From the NCBI GenBank assembly GCA_023678885.1, contig CM042962.1:17498336-17562335 (forward strand): a stretch of 64,000 bases of DNA, in the 5' to 3' direction. The notes under the pieces were generated by a model. That model was given only the letters and a program-made list of their open reading frames with translations. It did not search any database and was not told the origin of the DNA. Shown here in pieces: positions 31,755-43,089 of the stretch. Both the position numbers and the translations under genes were made by a program. The stretch is from Pogostemon cablin (taxonomy: Eukaryota > Streptophyta > Magnoliopsida > Lamiales > Lamiaceae). Every line of letters begins with the position of its first letter. Within the stretch, counting starts at the first letter, position 1.

Positions 31755-33311
31755 TGATGAGTGATATTTTAACCTAAATTTTAGTGTCTTTTTATGTCCG
31801 TTTTTGTAGTATTTTTATTCGTATTTATGTGCTATTTGGTGGAGTTATGTGTTTTTATGGAATAGAGTGTGAATGAACTTAATCATATGTAAAACAGGTG
31901 AAATCGAAGCGAAAATGGAGAAGGGAGACAAAAGAAGAAAGAAAAAAATAGGGCAGTAAGAACACGGCCAGCCATTTCAAGTACACGAGTCGTGTCGTGC
32001 TACACGAGCCGTGTACTGCAAACGGGCATGTAAGAGATGACCGTGCGACGACATCAGAATGCACAACACGAACATTCCTTGTCCGTGTTGCGGCACACGA
32101 CTCCTGTGCCATCGTAAGTTCGCGTTGACCCAGAAACGCTGACACGACTCGAGGCATGTTGCAACACACGAGTCGTGTAGGTGCCTGATCAGTAAAAAAT
32201 CAGATTTCTTCTAGAAGGCCCCCAATGAGTATAAATACGCACCCATTCAACCTTTGAAAAGAGATACACGAAATTTCAGCTGCTCACACACCTCACACAC
32301 CAATCTTTTGATTTTACACCATATTCTTCATCCCCTTCATCCATACTTTGATTCTACATCATCTCTCCATAAATTCTACCATCCAAAGTAAGTGAAAAAG
32401 CAAGGAAGAGTGGGTGATCACCAAATGAAGGAAGAAGATTCAATTGGAGCCAATCCAAGGGATTTTTCATCCCAATTTTGTGTTTATCCTCTAGTTTACC
32501 ATGATTTGTAAGGTTTTTAATGTCTATGTTAAGGATCTTATGAAGATTATAGACTAATCTCCCTTGTGGGATTAGCAACATGAAAGTTTGTGGTTAATTT
32601 TGGGATCTATGTACTTAAATTCATATGTTAATTGGGTTAATTGATTTTCTATCATTGATGTTTTAGATCTTGAGGTTTTTTATGATTTGTGTGTTTAGAT
32701 GCTCTAAATATATGATTAAATTGAGAAATCAATTATGTGATTAGGACATTTGAGTGAATCATTTCATCAAACACTTCATGTGCATTATAAATTGTAAAGA
32801 AATTGAGAAATTTTTTAGAGTTTAGAACCCACCCTTTGACAGGACATACGATTGGTTTGATCGAGAGATTGATTAATTGTGTGAAGGGATTCTTATTTCA
32901 AGCTTAGTACCTAGTTGGAATTGTTTGAATGAGAACCAACCTTTGTGCTAATTGAGATTAATATCTTATTCATCTTGAGAAGAAGCTTAGGTGAATTTAG
33001 AGTTGGCTCTTAATCCATACCCTTGATTCATATGAGTTTAATGCATGTATCCTAAGATTTCCCACTACTTAATATTGTTAATCCCACTTTTACTTAATTT
33101 GAAAAACAACTTTACATTACTTCATTTTAATTGTTTGATCATACTTTGTTTACTTGATTTGTGTCATTTTAATACTTGTTCAACAATCCCACTCGATGAT
33201 TAGTCTCTATAAAATTATAATAAATGTGATATCGCTTAACCTCTAGCGTCAACCTCCATGTGGTTCGATAAATTATTTAGTTGGTCATCCCTACTACAAA
33301 ATGGCTAATCA
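31755..33311 (+). repeat. 3' LTR of element A
   Basis: It starts TGATGAGTGAT and ends CTAATCA, followed by the target copy GTAGA. The hairpin array is at about 31958-32181 and TATAAATA at 32230-32237. The left arm of the 38-bp inverted repeat seen in the 5' LTR is absent here. Confidence 0.92.
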
Positions 33312-33644
33312 GTAGACAACCGCACCATCATCGATGCCAACATGGCCAGGTTTCACCCGCTGGGTCCCCTGCTCTCCTGGGCCCGCCTCTCCCTCGCCGA
33401 CGTCAGCCTCCACAATGGCATGCTCATCCTCGCCGGCACTACCGCCGTGGTCAAAATGTAGGCCATAACCCAGGACCTCGCCATCTAGGAGATCCCCCTC
33501 GAGTCCAAGCCTGAGAGGTTCATGCCCGACATGGGCAGGGCTAACTTTGACGTCCACAGCTGCCACCTTAGGTTCGCCCCCTTCGGCCCTGGCCAAAGGG
33601 TCTGTCCGGGGAAGAATTTGGGGATGGCCATCATGGAGCTCTAA
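33312..33644 (+). pseudogene. Cytochrome P450 relic, CYP78A type
   Basis: A GC-rich 111-codon stretch reads in one frame as the C-terminal part of a CYP78A monooxygenase, a plant family linked to organ growth. HPLGPLLSWARLSLADV, ILAGTTAVVKM, the PERF motif (KPERF, near 33507) and the heme loop FGPGQRVCPG (33582-33611, heme Cys codon 33603-33605) are clear. TAG replaces two conserved Trp codons (MWAI and IWE-P). About 13 residues that should hold the ExxR helix are missing between MARF and HPLG. The frame ends TAA at 33642-33644, short of the family terminus. Element A inserted at its upstream edge, and whether more of the gene lies before 3418 is unclear. Confidence 0.85.
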
Positions 33645-34047
33645 CCTAAAATTTTCTCCTTTCTTTATTTTCTTTGCTTAACTTCCTATGCTTGTTAATT
33701 TAAAGAAAACTCACAACCCTAATAAATGTTTTAAACTTCCACATGAAGCTTTACACATATTTCAATAAAAATAGTGACTTAGATTTTTTTTAAATCTTTT
33801 TTTAATAAATAAGAATAAGATTTAATGGCTAATTTGCCACCTACCACAGCTACTCTACTACCACTGACACACAATTAAAGAACCTATTTTTTACTCATAA
33901 CATAGAGTTGCGTACATCCAATAATATTTTTTAATTAAAATTTTCAAATGTAACCTTTTTTGGGCGGGAAACTCACTATGCGCTGTGTATGTGGATGAAT
34001 AATAAATGAACATTATATTGTTAGATTTAACTGTTCAATATGAATGA
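33645..34047. other. AT-rich spacer, no feature seen
   Basis: About 400 bp follow the P450 relic without a frame, terminal repeat or RNA that I can recognise. Confidence 0.5.
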
Positions 34048-34257
34048 GTCTTGTGAAACCGTCTCAAGATAATTTTTATATTGAAAAGTGAATACTCAAT
34101 TAATGAAAAGTGATAATATTATTTCATGAACAATTAATAATATAAATGAAAAGTGATAATATTTTTTATAGTGAAAGTGATAACATTTTATAGCGAAAGT
34201 ATAACAATTTTAAAAAGTGTAAAATGATCTCACATGGGACGGTCTCACACAAGACTT
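34048..34257. mobile_element. MITE with GTCTTGTG..ACCGTCTCA termini
   Basis: GTCTTGTGAAACCGTCTCA at 34048 is mirrored by TGGGACGGTCTCACACAAGAC ending at 34255. The inside is AT-rich with repeated AAAGTGATAA motifs. The superfamily is not clear from the termini. Confidence 0.65.
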
Positions 34258-34307
34258 ACACTTTTTTTTTAATTTAGAAGAGTAACAATTTGTGTAACTA
34301 AAGAGTA

Positions 34308-34903
34308 TTCCCTCCGTCCGCTTCAAAGAGTCTCATTTTTTCATTTTGACGTCTACCCCCAACTCCCAAGTTTCTTATTTTCCTTTTTATACATATAAGA
34401 CCCATACACACCTACCAATACAAATAAAATATGGGACTCACACACCCACTAATATAACAACTCACTACACATTAATAATATCCCTTAATACACGTTGCAA
34501 AAAGCAAATCCATTGAAACAGATGGAGGTAGTAATTAGTAATACTATACCAAGGGTCTTATTTCTATTTTCACACATATGTGACCCATACACACCCAATA
34601 ATACAATTAAAATATAGGACGCACGCACCCACTAATACAATTACTCACTACACATCAAATAATAATACTCCTTAATACACGTTGCAAAAGGCAAATGGAA
34701 TCCATTGAAACAGATGGAGGTAGTAATTAGTAATACTATACCAAGGGTTTTATTTCATTTTTTACACACATGTGACCCAACTAATACAGTTAAAATATGG
34801 GACACACGCACCCACTAATACAATTAATCACTACACATTATATAATAATACTCCTTAATACACATTGCAAAAAGCCAATGAAATCTATTGAAACGAACGG
34901 AGG
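34308..34903. mobile_element. Stowaway-like MITE, tandemly triplicated (192-bp period)
   Basis: A unit opens CCCTCCGTCCG near 34309 and closes GATGGAGGTA at 34521-34530. The same closing sequence plus GTAATTAGTAATACTATACC recurs 192 bp later (34713), and a third, more diverged unit ends ACGGAGGTA near 34898. All three share GACCCATACACACCCA-like and CTCCTTAATACACGTTGCAA-like parts. Confidence 0.75.
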
Positions 34904-34905
34904 TA

Positions 34906-35170
34906 CTCCCCCGTCCCTTAAATGTTTGCACACTACTTTATGCACGCATATTAAGAAAAATAATAACTTTTAGGAGTATTATGATATTTTTGGTAATAAA
35001 TAAATGATAAAGTATGTTAGATGTGTTAGATAAATGTTTTTTTTTTTGTAAATAATAAAGTGTATGAGGAAGGGTAATTGTGTTTGACTTTTTACTTTTT
35101 TAAGAAGGTGCAAACTTTTGTGGGACAATACAAAATGAAAAATGTGTCATCTGAAATGAGATTGGGGGAG
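34906..35170. mobile_element. Stowaway-like MITE upstream of DRP5A
   Basis: It starts CTCCCCCGTCCC and ends GATTGGGGGAG, with TA at 34904-34905 and 35171-35172. Internal GTTTGCACACT and AAGGTGCAAAC are inverted partners. It ends about 320 bp upstream of the DRP5A start codon. Confidence 0.7.
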
Positions 35171-35491
35171 TAGTAATTAGTAATAGTACTATATGAAAAC
35201 AGATTTATAGATAAACCCGATTGACAAAAGCTTCTGCCCCCCCGAAGACACGCCATACCTCATGGGAACACAATCCTCCCCTCTATATTCTATTTAAACC
35301 TGATAGGAGTTTAAATTGTAAAAGACACGATGTCCTGAGAGCACAAAGCCTCACTCAACCCGATTTATGCAAGTGTATAAGGGTAGTCTTAGGTGTACGG
35401 TACGTCACATCCAATTCAAATTCAAATTCAAATTCAAATCCAAAGTTGTAGGCGCTCTTCACTTTTCAAACAAAAGTCTCTTCCTCCTCTA
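35171..35491 (+). promoter_or_regulatory. Promoter and 5' UTR region of the DRP5A gene
   Basis: This 320-bp interval between the last MITE and the ATG holds a TATA-like TATATTCTATTTAAACC near 35285-35300 and an ATTCAA microsatellite at 35411-35441 (about five units). Transcription start is not determinable from sequence. A short frame at 35221-35451 has no domain. Confidence 0.45.
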
Positions 35492-38400
35492 ATGGCGACC
35501 ACAAGCGGCACCGGGAAGACGACTGATTATCACACGACGCCCTCTAAAACACCGTCTGTGGAAAAGTCAGCTTCCAGAAAAAACCAAGCCATGGACGCCT
35601 TGAGCAAGTCAGCTGCGGAATTGAAGAAGAGATTCGAAGCCTACAACCGGCTTCAGGCCGCTGCAGTTGCATTCGGAGAGAAGCTCCCCATCCCGGAAAT
35701 CGTCGCCCTCGGGGGCCAATCCGATGGTAAGAGTTCACTTCTTGAAGCCCTCCTAGGGTTTCGCTTCAATGTGCGGGAAGTTGAAATGGGCACCCGACGG
35801 CCCCTCATTCTTCAGATGGTTCATGACCCCAATGCCCTTGACCCTCAGTGCCGCTTTCAGGTCCTCTCTCGAATCTCTACTTTCGATCTCCCACTTTCTT
35901 TTGCAGCTCTGCATTTTGAAATAGTTACTAAAGTTTTTTAAAATTTTGTTAATTTCGACGTAGTTAGAAATGAAATAATTCGGATTTGAAATGATGATAA
36001 ATGAATTCAATTTTGAATGAATGATTCCTGTTTGAAATTCTAATGCTCGATCACCTTGCTCTCAATTTGAAAGTTTGACAAGGTGAAGACTGTATTATGA
36101 TAAGTAAAGGAGTATGTTCTTATGAATTTGATTTTGCTCCTACATTGTTTAATGATTGTTTTTCAAGATATTCAACGAATCACTTATGATATTACTGCTA
36201 GTACTCAAATCACAAGAACTTGAATGATGTGTTTGGCAGTTTTGGATTACATTCTCATACTGAATCAATAAAGTCATTTTTTTCTTGATTTGAGTTTAAC
36301 ATGTCATCTGATGGAAACTGATGTGATTAATGGAGCAGGAGGAAGACTCTGACGAGTATGGGAATGCTATTGTATCATCTACTGCCATTGCAGACACCAT
36401 AAAGTCTCGTACTGAAGCATATTTGAAGAAGACCCAAACTGCTGTTTCATCGAAGCCCATTGTTATGAGAGTGGAGTATGCCCACTGTCCAAATATCACC
36501 ATCATTGATACTCCAGGTTTTGTTCTAAAGGTATGCAAGGAAATTTAAATAGTATTACTGTATTACAATAGTTAGGTGAGATTTTTTTCTTTTTCCGAAT
36601 TTTCTTTATGAATTGATTAAGGGTTTCACATGACAACAGGCAAAGAAGGGTGAACCTGAGAGTACACCTGATGAGATTTTGTCGATGGTAAAATCATTAG
36701 CTAGTCCACCTCATCGCATTCTTCTATTTCTTCAGCAGAGTAGTGTTGAATGGTGTTCGTCTTTGTGGTTGGATGCTATACGTGAAATAGATCCAGCCTT
36801 CAGACGTACAATCATCGTTGTCTCCAAATTTGATAATCGCCTCAAGGTATGCTAGTTTTATGCAGTAAGGATGTTCTGGACTTCTGTCATGTACAAACAC
36901 GAATTTATAAAAATCCTGAATAAGTACACTTCAAGTGTTATTGCCATATTACTGTGAAGTTTTCCATATCAAATGGGTCATCTTATTTGCTTATTAGTTC
37001 TGTGTGACTCATTCTGCCTTTGTGGAGTACTAATTACTTTTTGGTGGAAAAGTTGAGAAAGATATCACACTTGGTAGCTCCAATTAATATATAGGTTTAA
37101 ATTTCAGGAATTTAGTGACCGTTGGGAAGTGGATCGATATTTAAGTGCAAGCGGATACATTGGAGAAAACACTAGACCATTTTTTGTTGCCCTGCCAAAG
37201 GATAAAAACATAGTTTCTAATGATGAGTTCCGTAGGCAAATATCCCAGGTAGATACAGAAGTATTACACCACTTACGTGATTCTGTCAAAGGTGGATTTG
37301 ATGAAGACAAGTACAAATCCCACATAGGTTTTGGTTCTCTTAGAGATTTTTTAGAATCTGAACTCCAGAAGAAGTATAAAGAAGCTGCACCTGCTACACT
37401 GGCCTTGCTTGAACTGCGCTGCAACGAAGTAACGGCAGATTTGGCAAGGATGGAGGGCAAAATACAGGCAACTTCTGATGTTTCGCACCTTCGTAGATCT
37501 GCCATGTTGCATGCTGCTTCACTCTGCAACCATCTGGTCTGCATCTTTTTATATATACAAATAGTTTATTCTTTATCATTTGAGTATTACTTATATCTAC
37601 GTTGAAAGCGTGCTCTGTAATTGTTAAAAGGAAATACTTCTTGATGGAGCAGCAGATCCAGCACCAGAGCAATGGGGGAAAACTACAGAAGAGGAAAAAC
37701 TGGAAAGTGGTATTGGTGGTTGGCCTGGTGTTACTGCAGATACTAAGCCCCCCAATGCAACTCTTCGACTTTATGGGGGTGCAGCATTTGAGAGAGTCAT
37801 CCATGAGTTTCGCAGTGCCACATATTCTGTGGAATGCCCAGTAGTGTCAAGGGAGAAGGTGCTATTCACGAGGGTGAACTCTTCGATCATCTTGGGATTG
37901 GAAATCTTAAAATTTAATTTCTCAACATTTGACAGGTTGCAAATATCTTACTTGCACATGCTGGCCGGAGTGGGAGTAGAGGAGTTACAGAGGCTGCTGC
38001 AGAGATTGCACGTGCTTCAGCTAGGTCATGGCTTGCTCCCCTTCTTGGCACTGCATGTGATCGGCTTGCTTTTGTTTTATGCAATCTTTTTGATATTGCA
38101 TGTGAGAGGAATCACCAACAGCGCACAGAATGTAAGTTCATAATCATTGAATTTTTATTCACTTAATATTTTCCTGTCTAAAAGTCTATTTCTTAATAAA
38201 ATGGGCATTTCACGCAAGATGCAAGCCAAAGACTATTCACACAGAATGTATTCAATAGATTAATCATCAGTGCCTTCATTAACCACCACTATTGTCAGTT
38301 TTGTGTATCGTCATAATAATTTTTCTTGTTCCTGTATCTGGATCATTCAGCTACACACTCTATGTTTCTATCCCCTGTCAAACTTTGGAGTTTCTCGAGT

Positions 38401-40536
38401 CCTTGTTTTAATATAATGGCTATTTAAATCCCTTATCTCAATACCATAGATAGATGCTGTAATCATACTTATATTTGACTAGAACTACACATATTACGAA
38501 TTTTCATCGACTCAGGTTTAATGCCATGGAAATACTCATACTTATAAGTTTAACTTTGTGTTATGCTTCCAGAATAGTTTTAAGATTAGAAGTTTTCCCC
38601 TTATCTGAATAATTGAATTTATATCTTGAAACTTCAAAGATTCAGAGATTCTGCTTCCAGACAAGGAATGATATAATCAGATTTCTTGAAATAGAAAACA
38701 GAAATGTAGATAGATCATAGTTGTTAAAGGCGTGCCTAAGGCGCTCAGGCTCAAGATTGTTGATTTTTTGCTACTCTAGGCTCATGTATCAAAGGCGTGC
38801 GCCTCTTGGCCCTCTTCAACATCCTGTTTTTTTCTTTTTTTTTTTTATAGTTTTTTGAAGTTGCTACTCAATTATTAAAGGGTTTACACGTTTTTAAGAT
38901 AAAAATGAACATCCCACTTATAAAATGAAATAAATAGAGAATTAGGGTTATGGTTTTAGTACTTGAATTTTCAAAACAAAGACAAAAATGTGGGCTGCTT
39001 TCACCTCCACCTCCTACCTCCACTTATTTTTTATGTGTTATAATGCTATTATGAGTTATTATGTATCATTATGTGATGTTATGTGATTTTTACCTTAGTT
39101 TAGTTAGGTAATATGATTGTAAGTAGGATATATTTGTGTATATACATTGTAAATTTAGTTTTAGGCAAAATGCAGCTCAGGTGCGAGCCTCAGGCGCGCC
39201 TAGGTGCGCCTCTCCTTTTTAACAACTATGACATAGATATGGTATTAAAAAAAAAAATCAAAATGTTGGAATATTATTTCTGGATCTAATTTTCTCGAAG
39301 GCCTCTACCTGCACCATTTCTGTTTGCATATTTTTCTTTTGTTTCTCCTTGAAGTCAAGTGGTGTAGATTAATTAATTATTGTTTACCTTTTGTCTTAAT
39401 TAAATGCTACTATTAAGATGGTCAGCAATCTGGAGACATGGATGGGTATGTGGGTTTTCATGCTGCTTTGAGGCATTCTTTCTACAACTTCACGAGGGAT
39501 CTTGCCAAGCAGTGCAAACAAGTGGTTCGCCATCACCTTGATTCAGTTACAAGCCCGTACTCCCTTGTTTGCTTTGAGAGTGACATCCCATGGAGATTTA
39601 GCTCAGGTGCAAACTCAGTTAGTCGATTAAATCAAAATCCAAGTGGAACATTTGGTCTTGATCTGTCAGATGGGGGTTCTATTGCTCAAAAGGAAATCAT
39701 GAACGAGCAAGAAAACATTCCACCAGGAAAAGACGAAGTCACTCCAGGAATATTGGTTGAATCTAGAGAAGCTCTTCGAGAATGCCAAATGACAGTGCCT
39801 GAGACCCCATCGCCTGATCAGCCATGTGATGGTAATTATGCAATTAAGAAGGAATTGGGAAATTGTGTTGAAGTTGGAGCAAGAAAACGCCATCCCAGAA
39901 TTGCTGGTAATAACAGGAATTTGGATCACTTAAGGACTCAAAATGGTGGTGGCCTTACATTTGGGACGGGGGCTGTTTCCAGATCAGGTTCAGCTTACAC
40001 TGAGATATGTTTGTCTGCTGCACAACATTTTGCTCGAATCCGTGAAGTTTTGGTTGAGAGGGGTGTGGCATCGAGTTTAAATTCTGGATTCTTGACGCCT
40101 TGGTATGGTGCTTGCTTCTAAATCATTCTTTCTACAAACATATTTTCATATATATTTTGTATATTTCTATTTTTAGCCATCATTAAGCGTTAAATGTTAT
40201 GTAGTCTCGTTAATTCTGAATCTGCAAAACATTAATTTTTCTGGTTTTAATGGAGCATAGCTTATAACCAGTGCCAGAATGGCCTCAGTTTTTTCATTCT
40301 CTCTTTGGGTTGATGACTCTTGCTTTGCTATCTTCCTATTATTATGCAGCCGAGAGAGGCTTATGGTTGCACTTGGAGTGGATTTGTTTGCGGTGACTGA
40401 CGAGAAATTTATGGACATGTTCGTTGCACCAGGAGCAATTGATTCTCTGGAGAGTGAAAAGCATTCCCTCCAGAAGCGCCAGAAAATACTGCATTCATGC
40501 TTGAACGAGTTCAAAAATGTGGCACGATCACTTTAA
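35492..40536 (+). CDS. DRP5A: Dynamin-related GTPase, DRP5A type (8 exons)
   Basis: This is a large GTPase of the plant DRP5 branch. Family knowledge links DRP5A to the division plane in cytokinesis, and its sister DRP5B/ARC5 divides plastids. Coding exons are 35492-35860, 36339-36530, 36640-36846, 37108-37536, 37631-37858, 37936-38131, 39418-40102 and 40350-40536. All introns are GT-AG and the total is 830 codons plus TAA; the Arabidopsis protein is about 817. The GTPase motifs are GGQSDGKS (residues 74-81), TRRP (from 101), DTPG (180-183) and SKFD (249-252). The end KRQKILHSCLNEFKNVARSL also fits DRP5A. No PH or Pro-rich domain is seen. The ATG choice follows the MATTSG start and the open frame. 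It appears intact. Intron 6 (1286 bp) holds a MITE. Confidence 0.95.
38716..39230. mobile_element. hAT-like MITE in DRP5A intron 6
   Basis: Termini CATAGTTGTTAAAGG and TTTTTAACAACTATG are inverted, and GGCG/CGCC-rich subterminal blocks follow. Near-identical 8-bp flanks AGATAGAT (38708) and ACATAGAT (39231) fit a hAT target duplication with one mutation. It sits well inside the intron, away from splice sites. Confidence 0.7.
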
Positions 40537-40574
40537 TTCAATGGCAAGTTGAATTCTGATGATGGCTGGCAAAA

Positions 40575-40664
40575 CTCTGCTGGATTTGGATATGTCGATC
40601 TTCAAATTCACAACTACTGCTGGATTTGGATATGCCGAATTCTTTAATTTCACAACTACTGCGA
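40575..40664 (+). repeat. 40-bp tandem duplication in the DRP5A 3' UTR
   Basis: CTGCTGGATTTGGATATG begins at 40577 and again at 40617. TTCACAACTACTG closes both units. It lies about 40 bp after the stop codon. Confidence 0.85.
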
Positions 40665-40933
40665 TAGTAAGATGCTGTGTACCTGGTCTTTCTTCTTGCT
40701 TGCAACACTGATAACAGTTGGAATGAGGAGCTGGATGCCTTCTATTGTGTGATATTGTGTTGGTCATGATATCTGTGTCCAGTTGAAGGGTGCTATCAAT
40801 TTGAATCTTAAAAATTTTAATGTATCAACATGTTTTCTAGGTACATTGCACCTAGTTGGATTCCTAAATTGAATATTTTTTTAAACATGTATTCTTATCT
40901 ATTATAGTTATCCTCTATATTGTTGGTATAGTA

Positions 40934-41106
40934 CTCTCCCTATGTCGCTTTTAAGGGTATCATTTTTTAATTTTGGGTGTCCGCCCCCAACTCTCAAGGG
41001 TCTCATTTCCTTTTTTTTTTATACATATGAGATCCACACACATCCAATTATACAATTAAAAAATGAGACTTACATCTCCGCAAATACAACTACCTACTAT
41101 ACAGCC
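40934..41106. mobile_element. Truncated Stowaway-like MITE downstream of DRP5A
   Basis: It opens CTCTCCCTATGTCGC after TA at 40932-40933 and follows the same internal order as the MITE at 34308 (CCCCCAACTCTCAAG, TTTTTATACATATGAGA). The right terminus is missing. Confidence 0.6.
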
Positions 41107-41214
41107 AAAGTCAACTGCCAGCTAAAATCAAATGATTAATTATAGTTGAAAAACTGTTATTTAAAATTAAATGAATAATCGAACCGCCTTAAATAAATAA
41201 ATAAATTAACTTTT

Positions 41215-42060
41215 GGCATGCTTTAAATACATATACTCTTTTATTAAATGCACACCCTTATTATTATATAATCTTAATATATATTTTTAAAAAGTTTAAA
41301 TTATCCTTATATGATTAAATACACATCCCTATATATTTTATAGTGGTATAAACCCTAATTTATAAATTCTTATCTTAAATTGATTGGTTTTTTTACAGAT
41401 TACTATGAGTAATGCACGTCAATTTTATTTCTTCTTTTAACCTTTTTGATCATTCGTTTTTAATTTATATGTTATTTAATTTAATGTGTTTCGATTTTAG
41501 AGTTCAAACAATCCAGGAACAATAGTTTCTGCATTTTCCTTTTCGCAGCTTTCTTCTCCAATTCAATTCAATTATTTTTGTAGGATAAGATTAAATGGGC
41601 AGACCATATGGAAAGAGAGGAACTAGATAGGAGCAATTTGTTGGTTTAACAGACACCTACCCCTACCCCATCCTCCACCTTGCTATTGAGACGGTGATCA
41701 GTTGAATTCAAATTAATTTAATTATGTCTTTCATTTTGAGTTTGATTCTGTAAAGTAAAGCCTGCAAAAGCCACCAAATGAGGAAACATAAGATTAATTA
41801 ATGGAGTATTAATACTTGAGAGGGGATCATCGATAAATTAAACAATGGATTTATAACTGCAAGAAGGATAAGAGCTTCATGATCGTTGATTCACACCAAT
41901 AGATTTTGGGATTTTGAGGGTGTGTAATCTTATAATAATAAAAATGAAGGGTAATTTTAAAATTTTAAGGGATGTGTATATAATAAAATTAAGTTTTAAA
42001 ATATTAAAAGGGGTTGTATTCAATAAAAAGGGGTGTGTATTTAACAACACTCTTAACTTT
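41215..42060. repeat. AT-rich foldback-like region with ACACCC/GGGTGT repeats
   Basis: TTAAATGCACACCC (near 41245) and TTAAATACACATCCC (near 41314) are matched on the other strand by GGGATGTGTATATAA, GGGGTTGTATTCAA and GGGGTGTGTATTTAA near 41967-42045. This suggests an inverted, repeat-ended transposon of about 0.85 kb, but ends and target site are not clear. No gene is seen. Confidence 0.35.
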
Positions 42061-42119
42061 TATCAAACCAACCAAACCCCAACTAAGGAATGGGAATATA
42101 TGTTTGAAATGTTTGTTTA

Positions 42120-42768
42120 GAGGGTTTGAATATAAGGAATGGGAATGTAATGAATAGTGTATGCTTAAAAGCTTTCATAATAGTCTAATCACTTTCATAC
42201 CAAAAAACCATGAAATCCTCACTAAAATGAACACCGACTTTAATTACAAGATTAATCCTCACTATTAATTAATTAATTTTCTTTTAAAAATAACAAAATT
42301 ATATTAAAATTAAAATTAGTGTTAAAAATTATTAATCAATTCTTAAAGAATTTAATTATACCAAACAAAATTAATAACTATGATAGTCATTCTATACCAT
42401 TATCCAAACAATATAATTACTCCCTCCGTCCCATTGAAACGTACGCGTTTTTTCATTTTGGTCCGTACCAATACAAAGTGTGCATTTCCCTTTTAGACAA
42501 AGGGGACCCACACATATTAATTATTCTCTCTCTATGGACCCACATGTTATACTAATACTCCTACTCACTTTACATTAAAATATTATTTCACTCACCTTAC
42601 AACATATTAAAATATTATATCCCTTAATCAACGTGCAAAAAACAAACGCTCACGTTTCAATAGGACGGAGGGAGTATGAAAGATTCATTACCATTTTCCA
42701 CATTACCATTTTCCACTACTACCACTATTATTCTCATTCCGATACCTTCTAATATACCAAACGCCCTC
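42120..42768. mobile_element. MITE with GAGGGcGTTTGG termini, hosting a Stowaway
   Basis: The left end GAGGGTTTGAATATAAGGAAT mirrors the right end ATACCAAACGCCCTC imperfectly. Flanks are TTA and TAA, so a PIF/Harbinger or hAT origin is possible. The Stowaway at 42420-42674 is inserted in it. Confidence 0.5.
42420..42674. mobile_element. Stowaway MITE with perfect CTCCCTCCGTCC ends
   Basis: CTCCCTCCGTCCCATTGAAACG at one end is an inverted match to CGTTTCAATAGGACGGAGGGAG at the other, with one base difference. TA flanks lie at 42418-42419 and 42675-42676. It is 255 bp and looks young. Confidence 0.9.
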
Positions 42769-42803
42769 TAAGTTAATACTCCCATGTTTGAAGATAGTTA
42801 ATA

Positions 42804-42955
42804 CTCTCTCCGTCGCGCGTCAACATTGATGTGCCTATATAGAATAAAATAAATAATTGTTTTGTGCGTGTCATACTTGACAAAATATGAAACGTAAACC
42901 ATAAATTGGGATAAACAAAAATGAAAAACATAAACCTTAATACGGGACGAGAGAG
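42804..42955. mobile_element. Small Stowaway MITE (152 bp)
   Basis: CTCTCTCCGTCGCG and GGGACGAGAGAG are the ends, with TA at 42802-42803 and 42956-42957. It lies about 130 bp beyond the 3' end of the PPR gene. Confidence 0.75.
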
Positions 42956-43089
42956 TATAAGTTAATTTAACCCATGTTAAAAAGTAAACCCCCTAAGTCT
43001 CTGCAAAACTTCCGAGCAGATGAAACTCCAGGTAGTATCTGAAGTGCAAGAAACCATAATTTCTTAAGAGGAACGTGATGAGAGCATCT

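Larger units (their letters stand above)
3423..33311 (+). mobile_element. Element A: Athila-type Ty3/gypsy LTR retrotransposon, split by element B
   Basis: The element is bounded by the duplicated target GTAGA at 3418-3422 and 33312-33316. It has LTRs of 1568 and 1557 bp, a tRNA-Asp-type primer site, gag, protease, RT, RNase H and integrase, then an env-position ORF of the Athila family, a long 3' UTR and a polypurine tract. Gene order and sequence identify Athila. Element B (8105-24717) sits inside it, so A itself is about 13.3 kb. All its frames carry stops, so it is dead. Its LTR pair is visibly more diverged than that of B, as expected for the older outer element. Confidence 0.92.

Noticed and set aside
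33281..33596. Frames of 77 residues (+) and 95 residues (-) over the GC-rich segment
   Set aside because: They are other-frame shadows of the CYP78A relic, whose own frame shows the PERF and heme motifs.
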